From an uncultured Bacteroidota bacterium (GTDB lineage Bacteria; Bacteroidota; Bacteroidia; Flavobacteriales; Flavobacteriaceae): a stretch of 14,580 nt of DNA. Every line of letters begins with the position of its first letter. The first letter of the stretch is position 1. Of the stretch, positions 1 through 6,236 are shown in pieces. Location: NCBI GenBank assembly GCA_903837025.1, contig CAILTC010000248.1, positions 1 through 14,580 on the forward strand, in the 5' to 3' direction. The notes beneath the pieces were generated by a model that had not been told where the DNA came from, searched no databases, and saw nothing but the letters and a program-made list of their open reading frames with translations. Both the position numbers and the translations under genes were made by a program.

Positions 1-392
1 AAACGATTAGTTTTTTCATCCATATAAAGGTAAACCAAATAGCGTTTTCCTTTTTCCATCGGGCGCGCTTGCTCTTTGAAGGGAACAAGAATATCTTTTT
101 CCATTCCCCAATCCATAAAAGCCCCGACTTGGTTGACATAATTCACACGTAAAAGTGCAAATTCATTCAACAAAATATAAGGTTCAAGAGTGGTGGCAAC
201 GGGACGTTCTTCGTGATCTAAATAAACAAAAACGATGATTTCCTCACCTATTTCCCATTCATTAGGCACGTATTTATTGGGCAAAAGTATATCGTGAATT
301 CCTTCGGGATCCGTGTCTGGAGTACCCAAAAACAACCCTACTTTTGTATCCCGTAATATAATTAGTGTATTGTATTTTCCTATTTCAATCAT
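1..392 (-). CDS. CvfB/YitL-like S1-domain RNA-binding protein (C-terminal part outside window)
   Basis: The reading frame runs off the left edge; about 130 N-terminal residues are visible, starting MIEIGKYNTLIILRDTKVGL. The stretch GLFLGTPDTDPEGIHDILLP, then a hydrophilic turn, EEIIVFVYLDHEERPVATT and GAFMDWGMEKDILVPFKEQ, is the pattern of the tandem S1/OB-fold repeats of the CvfB (YitL) family. These are cytoplasmic proteins thought to bind RNA and, in Firmicutes, to affect virulence gene expression. The 'GAFMDWG...LVPF' segment marks the second S1-like repeat. The ATG at 392-390 is preceded by a perfect -7 box about 30 bases upstream, which supports this start. The family is usually about 280 residues, so roughly half is missing. 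Family assignment is fairly secure; the role in this organism is unknown. Confidence 0.85.
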   Translation of the reverse strand, partial: MIEIGKYNTLIILRDTKVGLFLGTPDTDPEGIHDILLPNKYVPNEWEIGEEIIVFVYLDHEERPVATTLEPYILLNEFALLRVNYVNQVGAFMDWGMEKDILVPFKEQARPMEKGKRYLVYLYMDEKTNR

Positions 393-420
393 TTTATAGT
401 AATTCTATTATTCTAAGTTG

Positions 421-428
421 CAAATGTA
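421..428 (-). promoter_or_regulatory. Promoter -7 box of the CvfB-like gene
   Basis: On the minus strand this reads TACATTTG, an exact match to the Bacteroidetes -7 consensus TANNTTTG. It would start the transcript about 20-25 bases before the ATG. No good TTG (-33) element is seen at the usual spacing, so only the -7 half is supported. Confidence 0.5.
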
Positions 429-498
429 CGAATTAGGAATTGAATGTTTGATTTTTTAAATTTATACTATAAATTAACATACTATTTATTATTTTTTT

Positions 499-506
499 TA
501 AATTTG
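499..506 (+). promoter_or_regulatory. Promoter -7 box of the 65-residue membrane protein gene
   Basis: TAAATTTG exactly matches TANNTTTG and lies 29 bases before the ATG at 536, a good distance for a short leader. The surrounding DNA is extremely AT-rich, so a chance match is possible, and no -33 TTG is evident. Confidence 0.4.
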
Positions 507-535
507 AAAATTGATAAACTTATATTTTTTTAATT

Positions 536-733
536 ATGTTGGATAAATTAATTGATATTTTAATTCTAATTTTAACTGGAGCAATTATTTTGTTTTTATC
601 CATTCTGATTATTATTGTAATTATCAGAAAAGCTAAAAAAAGAATACGTCTAATTAGAAGAAAAAACGATCATAAAAGAAGAAAAAAAAATAGAGTAAAA
701 CAAACAGCCAAAATTACTGAACAGCCTAAATAA
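536..733 (+). CDS. Small single-span membrane protein with highly basic tail, function unknown
   Basis: A 65-residue protein that I do not recognise. Residues about 5-30 are an uninterrupted hydrophobic helix (LIDILILILTGAIILFLSIL and onward), followed by a tail in which about half the residues are Lys or Arg. By the positive-inside rule the tail should face the cytoplasm, where it could contact phospholipid headgroups or nucleic acid. An in-frame ATG preceded by a consensus -7 box favours a real gene. Against this, AT-rich DNA easily yields Ile/Leu/Lys-rich frames by chance. It points toward menD and ends 31 bases from the menD stop, so the two are convergent with no obvious terminator between them. 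Function should be left open. Confidence 0.5.
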   Translation: MLDKLIDILILILTGAIILFLSILIIIVIIRKAKKRIRLIRRKNDHKRRKKNRVKQTAKITEQPK

Positions 734-763
734 TATAAAATTATTTAAACCATTTCTACTCTC

Positions 764-2425
764 TTATTCCAACTCCCTAAAATACTGCAACAAAATAGCA
801 TCATTCACTCTTGTTGGTGTAAAAATTTCTAAAATACAGGGTTTGTCATTTTGAGCATAAAAGCCTTTTAGACTTTTTGCCAAACTCGTTTCGTCACTTG
901 CCGTAGCATATTCAAAACCATACATTTTTGCAAGAGGTTCGACCGTCAAACAATGTGAAGTTTCGAAAAACTGATTAAAAACGGGTGTTTCTTCGTGTCC
1001 GGGTAAAATTCTAAAAATACCACCACCACCATTATTAATTAGAATAATTTTGAAATTTTTCGGGATGTATTCATTCCACAATGCGTTGCTATCATACAGA
1101 AAACCAATGTCGCCCGTGATTAAAACCGTTTGTTTTTTATTAGCTACAGCCGCACCAATCGCCGTTGAAGTACTGCCGTCGATACCGCTTGTGCCTCGAT
1201 TACAAAACACTTCAATCGAAGGATCAATAGCAAACAATTGAGCATATCGAATGGTAGAACTGTTACTTAATTGCAACATACATTCTTGAGGCAAACTTGG
1301 AATTATTTTGCCAAAAACCTTGAAATCGGAGAACGGAATTTTTCCTAAATAGACTTCATGTTTTGCCTCTCTCCATTTTGCTGTTTTTTGCAAACTAGCC
1401 TTATAATCACTTTGTATTGGAATTGTAAAAGGCAAAAATTGACTAAAAAAAGAATTAGGAGCCACTTGAAAATGCTGGGTCAAACAACCAAAAGTATCAT
1501 AAGCGCGTAAGGGATCAATGTGCCAATGATGGACTGGCTTGTATTGGCGCAAAAATGCCTTTATCCTCTTAGAAACCACCATTCCGCCAAAAGTAAGGAG
1601 AATATCGGGTGCGAAATCTTCGAAATCTTGCTTCGAAAAAGGAGTAATTATAGTGTCTATATTATTTAGAAACGAAGGATGATGAAGGTTAGAAGGAGTC
1701 TCCGTCATCACCACAACCGAAGGATCATTCGCTAATAATTCGATTATTTCAGCATCGATTTCGTTGGGTTTGTTTTCGCCAACCAATATCAATTTCTTTC
1801 TTGAAGAATTCCAAATTGAGATAAATTCAGCATAATCCTCAATAGTTGTTGGCTCTTTTGCTGCTGCTAAATTCGAAATTGCAACCGAAACCTGTAATTG
1901 AGAAACAGTTTGATACAAAGGCTCCTCGAAAGGGGCATTAATATGCACTGGTCCTTTTTTCGCGAAAGCCATATTGATTGCCTGATTAATTTTCGAATCA
2001 TTTTCAACACTCACTTCTTCGGTTAAATTGGCGTTATATAAAGAATGATTTTGGAATACATTTTCTTGTCTAATGGTTTGACCGTCGCCAATATCAATCT
2101 TGCTTTGAGGTCTATCGGCAGAGATTACAATCAATGGGATTTGGCTGTAAAACGCTTCGGCGAAAGCAGGATAATAATTCAATAATGCCGAACCCGAGGT
2201 GCAAACTACCGCAACGGGTTCCTGAATTTGCTGGCCAATTCCCAATGCAAAAAAAGCCGCACAACGCTCATCAGCAATACTATAGCAATTAAATTCGGGA
2301 TTATTTACAAAACCTATTGTTAGAGGTGCATTTCTAGAACCAGGAGAAATTACGATGTTTTTTATTCCTTTGTCAAGGCAAATTTGGATAATGCTTTGCG
2401 CCAAAGGTATTTTAGGATAAATCAT
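764..2425 (-). CDS. menD: 2-succinyl-5-enolpyruvyl-6-hydroxy-3-cyclohexene-1-carboxylate synthase (MenD)
   Basis: This thiamine-diphosphate enzyme joins 2-oxoglutarate (with loss of CO2) to isochorismate, the first committed step of classical menaquinone synthesis in the cytoplasm. The 553 residues match the usual MenD length. The N-terminal pyrimidine-binding domain shows SPGSRNAPLT (27-36), ADERCAAFFALG (51-62, with Glu53 as the likely cofactor-activating Glu), CTSGSALLNYYPAFAEAFY (75-93), SADRP (102-106) and GDGQTIRQ (113-120). The C-terminal diphosphate-binding domain shows NRGTSGIDG (409-417), GDIGFLYDSNALWN (438-451) and NNGGGGIF (464-471), the GD...NN motif that holds Mg2+ and ThDP. 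It is divergent from the thioredoxin-like gene. No other men gene is visible in the window. All key motifs are intact, so it should be active. Confidence 0.97.
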   Translation of the reverse strand: MIYPKIPLAQSIIQICLDKGIKNIVISPGSRNAPLTIGFVNNPEFNCYSIADERCAAFFALGIGQQIQEPVAVVCTSGSALLNYYPAFAEAFYSQIPLIVISADRPQSKIDIGDGQTIRQENVFQNHSLYNANLTEEVSVENDSKINQAINMAFAKKGPVHINAPFEEPLYQTVSQLQVSVAISNLAAAKEPTTIEDYAEFISIWNSSRKKLILVGENKPNEIDAEIIELLANDPSVVVMTETPSNLHHPSFLNNIDTIITPFSKQDFEDFAPDILLTFGGMVVSKRIKAFLRQYKPVHHWHIDPLRAYDTFGCLTQHFQVAPNSFFSQFLPFTIPIQSDYKASLQKTAKWREAKHEVYLGKIPFSDFKVFGKIIPSLPQECMLQLSNSSTIRYAQLFAIDPSIEVFCNRGTSGIDGSTSTAIGAAVANKKQTVLITGDIGFLYDSNALWNEYIPKNFKIILINNGGGGIFRILPGHEETPVFNQFFETSHCLTVEPLAKMYGFEYATASDETSLAKSLKGFYAQNDKPCILEIFTPTRVNDAILLQYFRELE

Positions 2426-2432
2426 TCTTACT

Positions 2433-2463
2433 GTTAGAAATTAAAAGTTAGAAGTTAGAAGTT
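2433..2463. repeat. Heptad tandem repeat in the menD leader
   Basis: On the plus strand the unit GTTAGAA occurs at 2433-2439, 2447-2453 and 2454-2460, with a degenerate unit ATTAAAA at 2440-2446 and a partial GTT at 2461. This makes four in-register 7-base units between the menD -7 box and its ATG, so they should be transcribed in the 5' leader. A 7-base change in copy number would alter leader length but not the protein. Confidence 0.75.
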
Positions 2464-2483
2464 TCGCAACCTCAACCTAAATG

Positions 2484-2491
2484 CAAAGTTA
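2484..2491 (-). promoter_or_regulatory. menD promoter -7 box
   Basis: On the minus strand the sequence is TAACTTTG, an exact TANNTTTG match. It would place the transcript start near 2477 and give a leader of about 50 bases that contains the heptad repeat. No TTG is seen at the expected -33 position. Confidence 0.45.
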
Positions 2492-2535
2492 CAACCTTAG
2501 ACTGTTATCCTACTTATAAATTCAAAGATTTTCCG

Positions 2536-2565
2536 TTGTGTTTTTTCATAAAAGGAATATATTTG
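2536..2565 (+). promoter_or_regulatory. Near-ideal Bacteroidetes promoter of the thioredoxin-like gene
   Basis: TTG at 2536-2538 is followed by 19 bases and then TATATTTG at 2558-2565. Both halves and the spacing agree with the Bacteroidetes primary sigma factor consensus (TTG, about 19 bases, TANNTTTG). Transcription should begin near 2571, giving a leader of about 25-28 bases to the ATG at 2598. This is the best full promoter match in the window. Confidence 0.75.
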
Positions 2566-2597
2566 TAAAAGTGTTTATTAATCAATAATCTAACTTT

Positions 2598-3791
2598 ATG
2601 TTCCATAAAAGCACACGTATTCTTTGCCTATTATTCTTATTTATATATACCCAAAACGGAATTGCGCAAAACAATTTCAAATTTGACGATAGCGATTACC
2701 ACATCATCATGAAGAAATCGGAAGCGGAACATAAACCTGTTTTTCTAATGATTTATGCTTCTTGGTGTCCGCATTGTGCTAAAATGAAAAAAGAGGTCCT
2801 TAATGATCCTTTGGTCACAAACTTACTAAGCAAAAATTATATTTGTGCTTGGCAAGATATTGATAAACCGGAAGGAAGTATGCTGAGGAAAAAATTTGAT
2901 ATTAGTTCGCTACCCACATTTATAATATTGGATTCTAATGAAATCGAATTATACCGATTGAATAATGAATACAAAACCAATGATTTTATTACTGAAATTA
3001 AAAACGCTTTAGACCCCAAAAAACAATTGCCTTATCTAAAAAATGAGTTCGTTAAAGATCCTAGCAATGCCGAAAAATGGATGAATTTCATGACTGTTTT
3101 GAAAAAAGGAAGAAAAAGAAGTTATTTATCTGAAACTGCCCATATCTATTTGGCCACTCAAAGCGATGCACAATTAGTTAGTGAAACGAATTGGAAAATA
3201 ATTTCTAATGGCGTTACTGATATTTCATCAAGAGAATTTCAGTATGTTTTGAATCATCAAAAGGAGTTTGCAGCCATTTCATCCCCAGCAAGAGTAAATC
3301 GAAAAATAACAAATATTGTTACCGAATTACTCCAGCCTTATACTGAAAATGGGGACACCATTAATTATTTCAAAAAACGAGAAATTGCCAAAACAATCCG
3401 CAGCCAAAAAATTGATTCCTTAGTTTTTACGTATGATATCACCATTGCCGAAAGATATGGAAACTGGTCGTCTTATAGAAAAACGACAACTGAGTCAACG
3501 GAAAAATTGGCATGGAATAATGCTTCTCTTTTAAAAGAAATAGCAAAGAATTATTTGCAACACATTGCAGACATTCCGAGTTTGAAACAAGCTATAAAAT
3601 GGACCATTCATTCTTTAGAATTAAATAATGCATTTGATGGAAATCTATTACTTTCCCAACTTTATTTAAAAATTAACGATAAAAAATCGGCAATTGAATA
3701 TGCTCGAAAAGCCAAAGAAATCTGTACGGGCCTAGGGTGCAATTCGAAGAATATTGATGAATTATTCATAGAAATTAACATTAAAGAATAG
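2598..3791 (+). CDS. Secreted thioredoxin-fold protein (CPHC) with long helical C-terminal region
   Basis: Residues 1-24 form a signal peptide (FHKSTRILCLLFLFIYTQNG, ending IAQ), so the protein should act outside the cytoplasm. Residues about 30-135 are a thioredoxin fold with the redox motif WCPHC (56-60) and the cis-Pro loop SLPTF (104-108), similar to the thioredoxin_7/DUF255-type domains. The CPHC dipeptide resembles DsbA more than thioredoxin (CGPC), suggesting an oxidase, isomerase or reductase role on secreted thiols. Residues about 140-397 have no motif I recognise. They look mainly helical, and the end (about 335-385: SLKQAIKWTIHSLELN through SAIEYARKAKEIC) has a TPR-like rhythm. The 397-residue length is much longer than a single thioredoxin domain. 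It has its own strong promoter and is followed by a small hairpin. The substrate is unknown. Confidence 0.85.
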   Translation: MFHKSTRILCLLFLFIYTQNGIAQNNFKFDDSDYHIIMKKSEAEHKPVFLMIYASWCPHCAKMKKEVLNDPLVTNLLSKNYICAWQDIDKPEGSMLRKKFDISSLPTFIILDSNEIELYRLNNEYKTNDFITEIKNALDPKKQLPYLKNEFVKDPSNAEKWMNFMTVLKKGRKRSYLSETAHIYLATQSDAQLVSETNWKIISNGVTDISSREFQYVLNHQKEFAAISSPARVNRKITNIVTELLQPYTENGDTINYFKKREIAKTIRSQKIDSLVFTYDITIAERYGNWSSYRKTTTESTEKLAWNNASLLKEIAKNYLQHIADIPSLKQAIKWTIHSLELNNAFDGNLLLSQLYLKINDKKSAIEYARKAKEICTGLGCNSKNIDELFIEINIKE

Positions 3792-3795
3792 AAAA

Positions 3796-3816
3796 GGCTA
3801 TTTATATAATAAATGC
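3796..3816 (+). terminator. Possible weak hairpin after the thioredoxin-like gene
   Basis: Five bases past the stop, GGC and ATTTAT pair with ATAAAT and GCC around a 3-base loop, with a single bulged T in the left arm. The stem has only three G-C pairs and is not followed by a T-run, so it may be a weak terminator or an mRNA 3'-end stabiliser. The next gene begins 128 bases from the stop. Confidence 0.3.
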
Positions 3817-3919
3817 CTCAAATTAACGAATTTTATTAAAATTACGAACCCTGTGAAATCTTGGTTAATTAAAAGAATGTTTTTCATTTTAAACCTTATT
3901 TTATTCAAAATATAACTTT

Positions 3920-4417
3920 ATGAATATCAAAATTAGACCCTACAATACCAAAGATACTCAAGCTATTTTAGACATTCTGAACTACAATATTTTGCATTCG
4001 ACTTCCTTATATGATTATAAAATTCGAAGTTATGAGCAACAAAAATCAATTTTAGAAGAAAAATTAAGCAAAGGTTTTCCTGTGATTGTTGCCGAATATG
4101 ATGGAGAGCTAGCTGGTTTCGGGATGTATAGCGAGTTTAGGTTTCGAGAAGCTTATCAATTTACCGCTGAACATTCGGTATATGTCAATGCCGATTTTCA
4201 AGGTAAAGGCATTGGAAAAATAATACTTCAGGAATTAATTGATTTGGCTCGAAAACAAAAAATCCACACGATGATTGCCGTAATCGATTCGGAAAATCAA
4301 AACAGTGTATTATTTCACGAAAAGTTTGGTTTCGAAACCGTTGGTATTTTCAAGGAATGTGGTTTTAAATTTGATCGATGGTTGAATACCGTTTTTATGC
4401 AATTGCTACTAAAATAA
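3920..4417 (+). CDS. GNAT family N-acetyltransferase, phosphinothricin acetyltransferase-like
   Basis: A 165-residue single-domain acetyltransferase that should move an acetyl group from acetyl-CoA to an amine. The opening IKIRPYNTKDTQAILDILN is the usual GNAT start. The pyrophosphate-binding motif A is seen as VYVNADFQGKGIGKIILQEL, with Q/R-x-x-G-x-G at QGKGIG (94-99). Motif B follows at NSVLFHEKFGFETVGIFKEC (128-147). The 'TAEHSVYV' stretch before motif A and the 'G.KFDRW' near the end are typical of the Pat/MddA group, which acetylates phosphinothricin, methionine sulfoximine or similar amino-acid analogues. The natural substrate is not predictable from sequence. It starts 128 bases after the previous gene and ends 38 bases before the dihydrouridine synthase gene, with which it may be co-transcribed. 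Confidence 0.88.
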   Translation: MNIKIRPYNTKDTQAILDILNYNILHSTSLYDYKIRSYEQQKSILEEKLSKGFPVIVAEYDGELAGFGMYSEFRFREAYQFTAEHSVYVNADFQGKGIGKIILQELIDLARKQKIHTMIAVIDSENQNSVLFHEKFGFETVGIFKECGFKFDRWLNTVFMQLLLK

Positions 4418-4455
4418 AAGCGTTCTTTGCACAATAATAGAATTGCATAAATTTC

Positions 4456-5403
4456 ATGGACTACACCTTACTTTCTTCGCCATTACAAGGATTTACCGAC
4501 TTTCGTTTTAGAAATGCCCAAAACAAGATTTTTGGAGGAATTGACACTTTTTATTCACCTTATATTCGGTTAAATGGGAAGCTGGTCATAAAACCCTCTT
4601 ATGAAAGAGATTTACTTCCGGAGAACAATTTAGGCTTAGAAGTGATTCCGCAAATTATTACCAACGATGCCGATGAATTTTTATTTGTGGCCAAATATGT
4701 TCAAGAATTAGGTTACAAGGAACTGAATTGGAATTTAGGTTGCCCCTATCCTATGGTTACAAAATGCGGCATGGGTTCTGGTCTAATTAGCAATCCCGAG
4801 AGAATCAACGCAATCCTGAACAAAGTGCATTCAGAATCGGATATCATTGTGTCTATGAAAATGCGTTTGGGCTACGATACAACCGAAGAAATTCTTGACG
4901 TTTTGCCCATTCTAGACACCTACCCGATTAAGAATATCGCTATTCATGCTCGCATTGGCAAACAACTTTACAAAGGTGGTGTTCATCTTGACGCTTTTGA
5001 GCAATGTATCGAAAACACGAAACATAAATTATATTATAATGGAGATATTACTTCGGTGGCCAAATTTCATGAAATGCAACAACGTTTCCCTACAATAGAC
5101 CACTGGATGATAGGACGTGGTTTGATTTCTGATCCTTTTTTACCCAGTATGATTCGGAATAATTCGGCAGAATATCCAGCCAATAAAATGGAACTATTTA
5201 GAAAATTCCACGATACACTTTACGAAATTTACAGCGAATCTTTATCGGGATCGACGCATATTTTATTAAAAATGTATCATTTATGGGAATACTTTTCGGC
5301 TACATTTTCGAATCCGCACAAAGTATTAAAGCAAATAAAAAAAGCGCAAAGTATCCGAAATTATGAAGCCGCTATTGCTGGTATTTTTAAAAACGAGAAC
5401 TAA
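4456..5403 (+). CDS. tRNA-dihydrouridine synthase (Dus family)
   Basis: An FMN enzyme that reduces specific uridines in tRNA D-loops to dihydrouridine using NAD(P)H. The 315-residue length fits the family. Visible motifs are LLSSPLQGFTDFRFRN (5-20, FMN-binding first strand), NWNLGCPYPMVTKCGMGSGL (91-110, with Cys104 as the catalytic acid), SMKMRLGY (133-140), AIHAR (162-166), NGDI (195-198, phosphate binding) and MIGRGLISDPF (218-228). The Q-G-F in place of the common P-M-x-G-x-T start is an unusual variant, also loosely like DusC, so I do not assign A, B or C. The ATG is fixed by the first strand, which begins only a few residues in. Convergent with the peroxidase gene; a strong shared hairpin separates them. 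Confidence 0.94.
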   Translation: MDYTLLSSPLQGFTDFRFRNAQNKIFGGIDTFYSPYIRLNGKLVIKPSYERDLLPENNLGLEVIPQIITNDADEFLFVAKYVQELGYKELNWNLGCPYPMVTKCGMGSGLISNPERINAILNKVHSESDIIVSMKMRLGYDTTEEILDVLPILDTYPIKNIAIHARIGKQLYKGGVHLDAFEQCIENTKHKLYYNGDITSVAKFHEMQQRFPTIDHWMIGRGLISDPFLPSMIRNNSAEYPANKMELFRKFHDTLYEIYSESLSGSTHILLKMYHLWEYFSATFSNPHKVLKQIKKAQSIRNYEAAIAGIFKNEN

Positions 5404-5409
5404 TTATAA

Positions 5410-5474
5410 ACCATAAAAGGCATATAAGTTTCATTTAAGGATTCCTCTTATATGAAACTTATATGCCATATGGT
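5410..5474. terminator. Bidirectional hairpin between convergent dus-type and peroxidase genes
   Basis: A perfect 16-bp inverted repeat (5419-5434 with 5452-5467) encloses a 17-base loop. After a small internal loop, a further 6 bp pair (5410-5415 with 5469-5474). A run of nine A's at 5475-5483 precedes it for leftward transcripts, and TTTT follows the stem on the minus strand, so it fits a terminator for the peroxidase gene. Rightward transcripts would fold the same stem but lack a U-run. Its position between two converging stops supports a two-way role. Confidence 0.8.
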
Positions 5475-5489
5475 AAAAAAAAATTAATA

Positions 5490-6062
5490 TCACCCCTTAA
5501 TCCAATTTACGATTTCAGGATCTGTTGGTAATGTTTGTGGTTTTATTACTTTTACCAATTCGCCTTTTTCATTGATTAGGTATTTTTGAAAATTCCATTC
5601 TACTTCCGAATCTTGCAATCCATTTTTCAATTTTTGCGTAAGAAATTGATATACTTTGTGCATATCGCTTCCTTTTACCGAAATTTTGCTCATCATTGGG
5701 AATGTAACTCCGTAATTCAATTGGCAAAAAGTTTCGATTTCCTTGTTAGTTCCTGGCTCTTGGGACGCAAAATTATTGGCTGGAAAGCCTACAATTATAA
5801 AATTTTTGTTTTTATATAATTTGTAAATCGCTTCTAGATCTTTGTATTGTGGTGTTAATCCACATTTTGAAGCCGTGTTAACGATCATGATTTTTTTACC
5901 TTTTAGAGAAGCAAAATCAAATTGTTTTCCGGATAAATCTTCTACTTTAAACTGATAAATGGTTTTTTTTTCCATGGTTGATTGATTTTTTTTATTTTGC
6001 GCTTGGCTTTGAATTGTCACTAAAAGGAAAATTCCACAAGCAATACAAATTAGGTTTTTCAT
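5490..6062 (-). CDS. Secreted Cys-type glutathione peroxidase homologue (likely thioredoxin-dependent)
   Basis: This enzyme family reduces hydroperoxides. Residues 1-22 (MKNLICIACGIFLLVTIQSQ, then AQ) form a signal peptide, which places it in the periplasm. The catalytic tetrad is complete: Cys67 in NTASKCGLT, Gln101 in SQEPG, and Trp156-Asn157 in EVEWNFQKYL. Cys113 in FCQLNYGVTFP sits 46 residues after Cys67, the same spacing as the peroxidatic and resolving cysteines of yeast Gpx3. This suggests an intramolecular disulfide reduced by a thioredoxin-like protein rather than by glutathione. The third family Cys (in FPCNQF) is Ala95 here (FPANNF). A second ATG at Met30 would give a cytosolic form of normal family length, so dual localisation cannot be excluded. 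The start used has a promoter-like box just upstream. Confidence 0.93.
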   Translation of the reverse strand: MKNLICIACGIFLLVTIQSQAQNKKNQSTMEKKTIYQFKVEDLSGKQFDFASLKGKKIMIVNTASKCGLTPQYKDLEAIYKLYKNKNFIIVGFPANNFASQEPGTNKEIETFCQLNYGVTFPMMSKISVKGSDMHKVYQFLTQKLKNGLQDSEVEWNFQKYLINEKGELVKVIKPQTLPTDPEIVNWIKG

Positions 6063-6078
6063 AAGATTGATTTTCTTG

Positions 6079-6086
6079 TAAATATA
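6079..6086 (-). promoter_or_regulatory. Candidate -7 box of the peroxidase gene
   Basis: The minus strand reads TATATTTA followed by C, a 7-of-8 match to TANNTTTG. The match lies 17 bases before the ATG and would give a leader of only about 10 bases. The same box is kept, within a 24-base identical block, in the repeat copy at 7170-7177, which argues that it matters. Confidence 0.4.
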
Positions 6087-6137
6087 GAAAGTTTTATTTT
6101 GAAACGTTTGTTAATGTATTGGTAAATAATGTGCATA

Positions 6138-6169
6138 AAAAAGGTTCAACTTTGTCGTTGAACCTTTTT
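6138..6169 (-). terminator. Intrinsic terminator of the DUF1566-type gene
   Basis: A perfect 13-bp stem (6138-6150 with 6157-6169) with a 6-base loop, its core reading GGTTCAAC/GTTGAACC. On the minus strand the stem runs into six T's, a classic Rho-independent form, 67 bases past the stop at 6237. The A-run on the other side makes it symmetrical, but no rightward gene ends here. Confidence 0.85.
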
Positions 6170-6236
6170 ATGTTGTGTTTAAATCGGGGGTTGCAAACAA
6201 TAATCAGCAGTTGCAACTTTCGAAAATTAACTTTTA

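Larger units (their letters stand above)
6077..6170. repeat. Direct repeat copy 1 (terminator plus promoter-like module)
   Basis: About 94 bases that align with 7168-7260. The first 24 bases (6077-6100) are identical. The middle has scattered substitutions and a 1-base gap, and the GGTTCAAC hairpin at the end is shared. By eye identity is about 80 percent. The copy spans the terminator of the DUF1566-type gene and the promoter region of the peroxidase gene. Confidence 0.8.

Noticed and set aside
3913..3922. TAACTTTATG at the starts of both the GNAT gene (3913-3922) and the thioredoxin-like gene (2591-2600), resembling a -7 box fused to the ATG
   Set aside because: It has only 7 of 8 matches and overlaps the start codon, so transcription would begin inside the gene. 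The thioredoxin-like gene already has a full upstream promoter. It may simply be an AT-rich context favoured before ATG.
4426..4455. TTTG, 18 bases, TAAATTTC just before the dihydrouridine synthase ATG
   Set aside because: Spacing is good, but the -7 box abuts the ATG, so the transcript would start past it. The protein's first FMN-binding strand requires this ATG, and read-through from the GNAT gene 38 bases upstream explains expression better.
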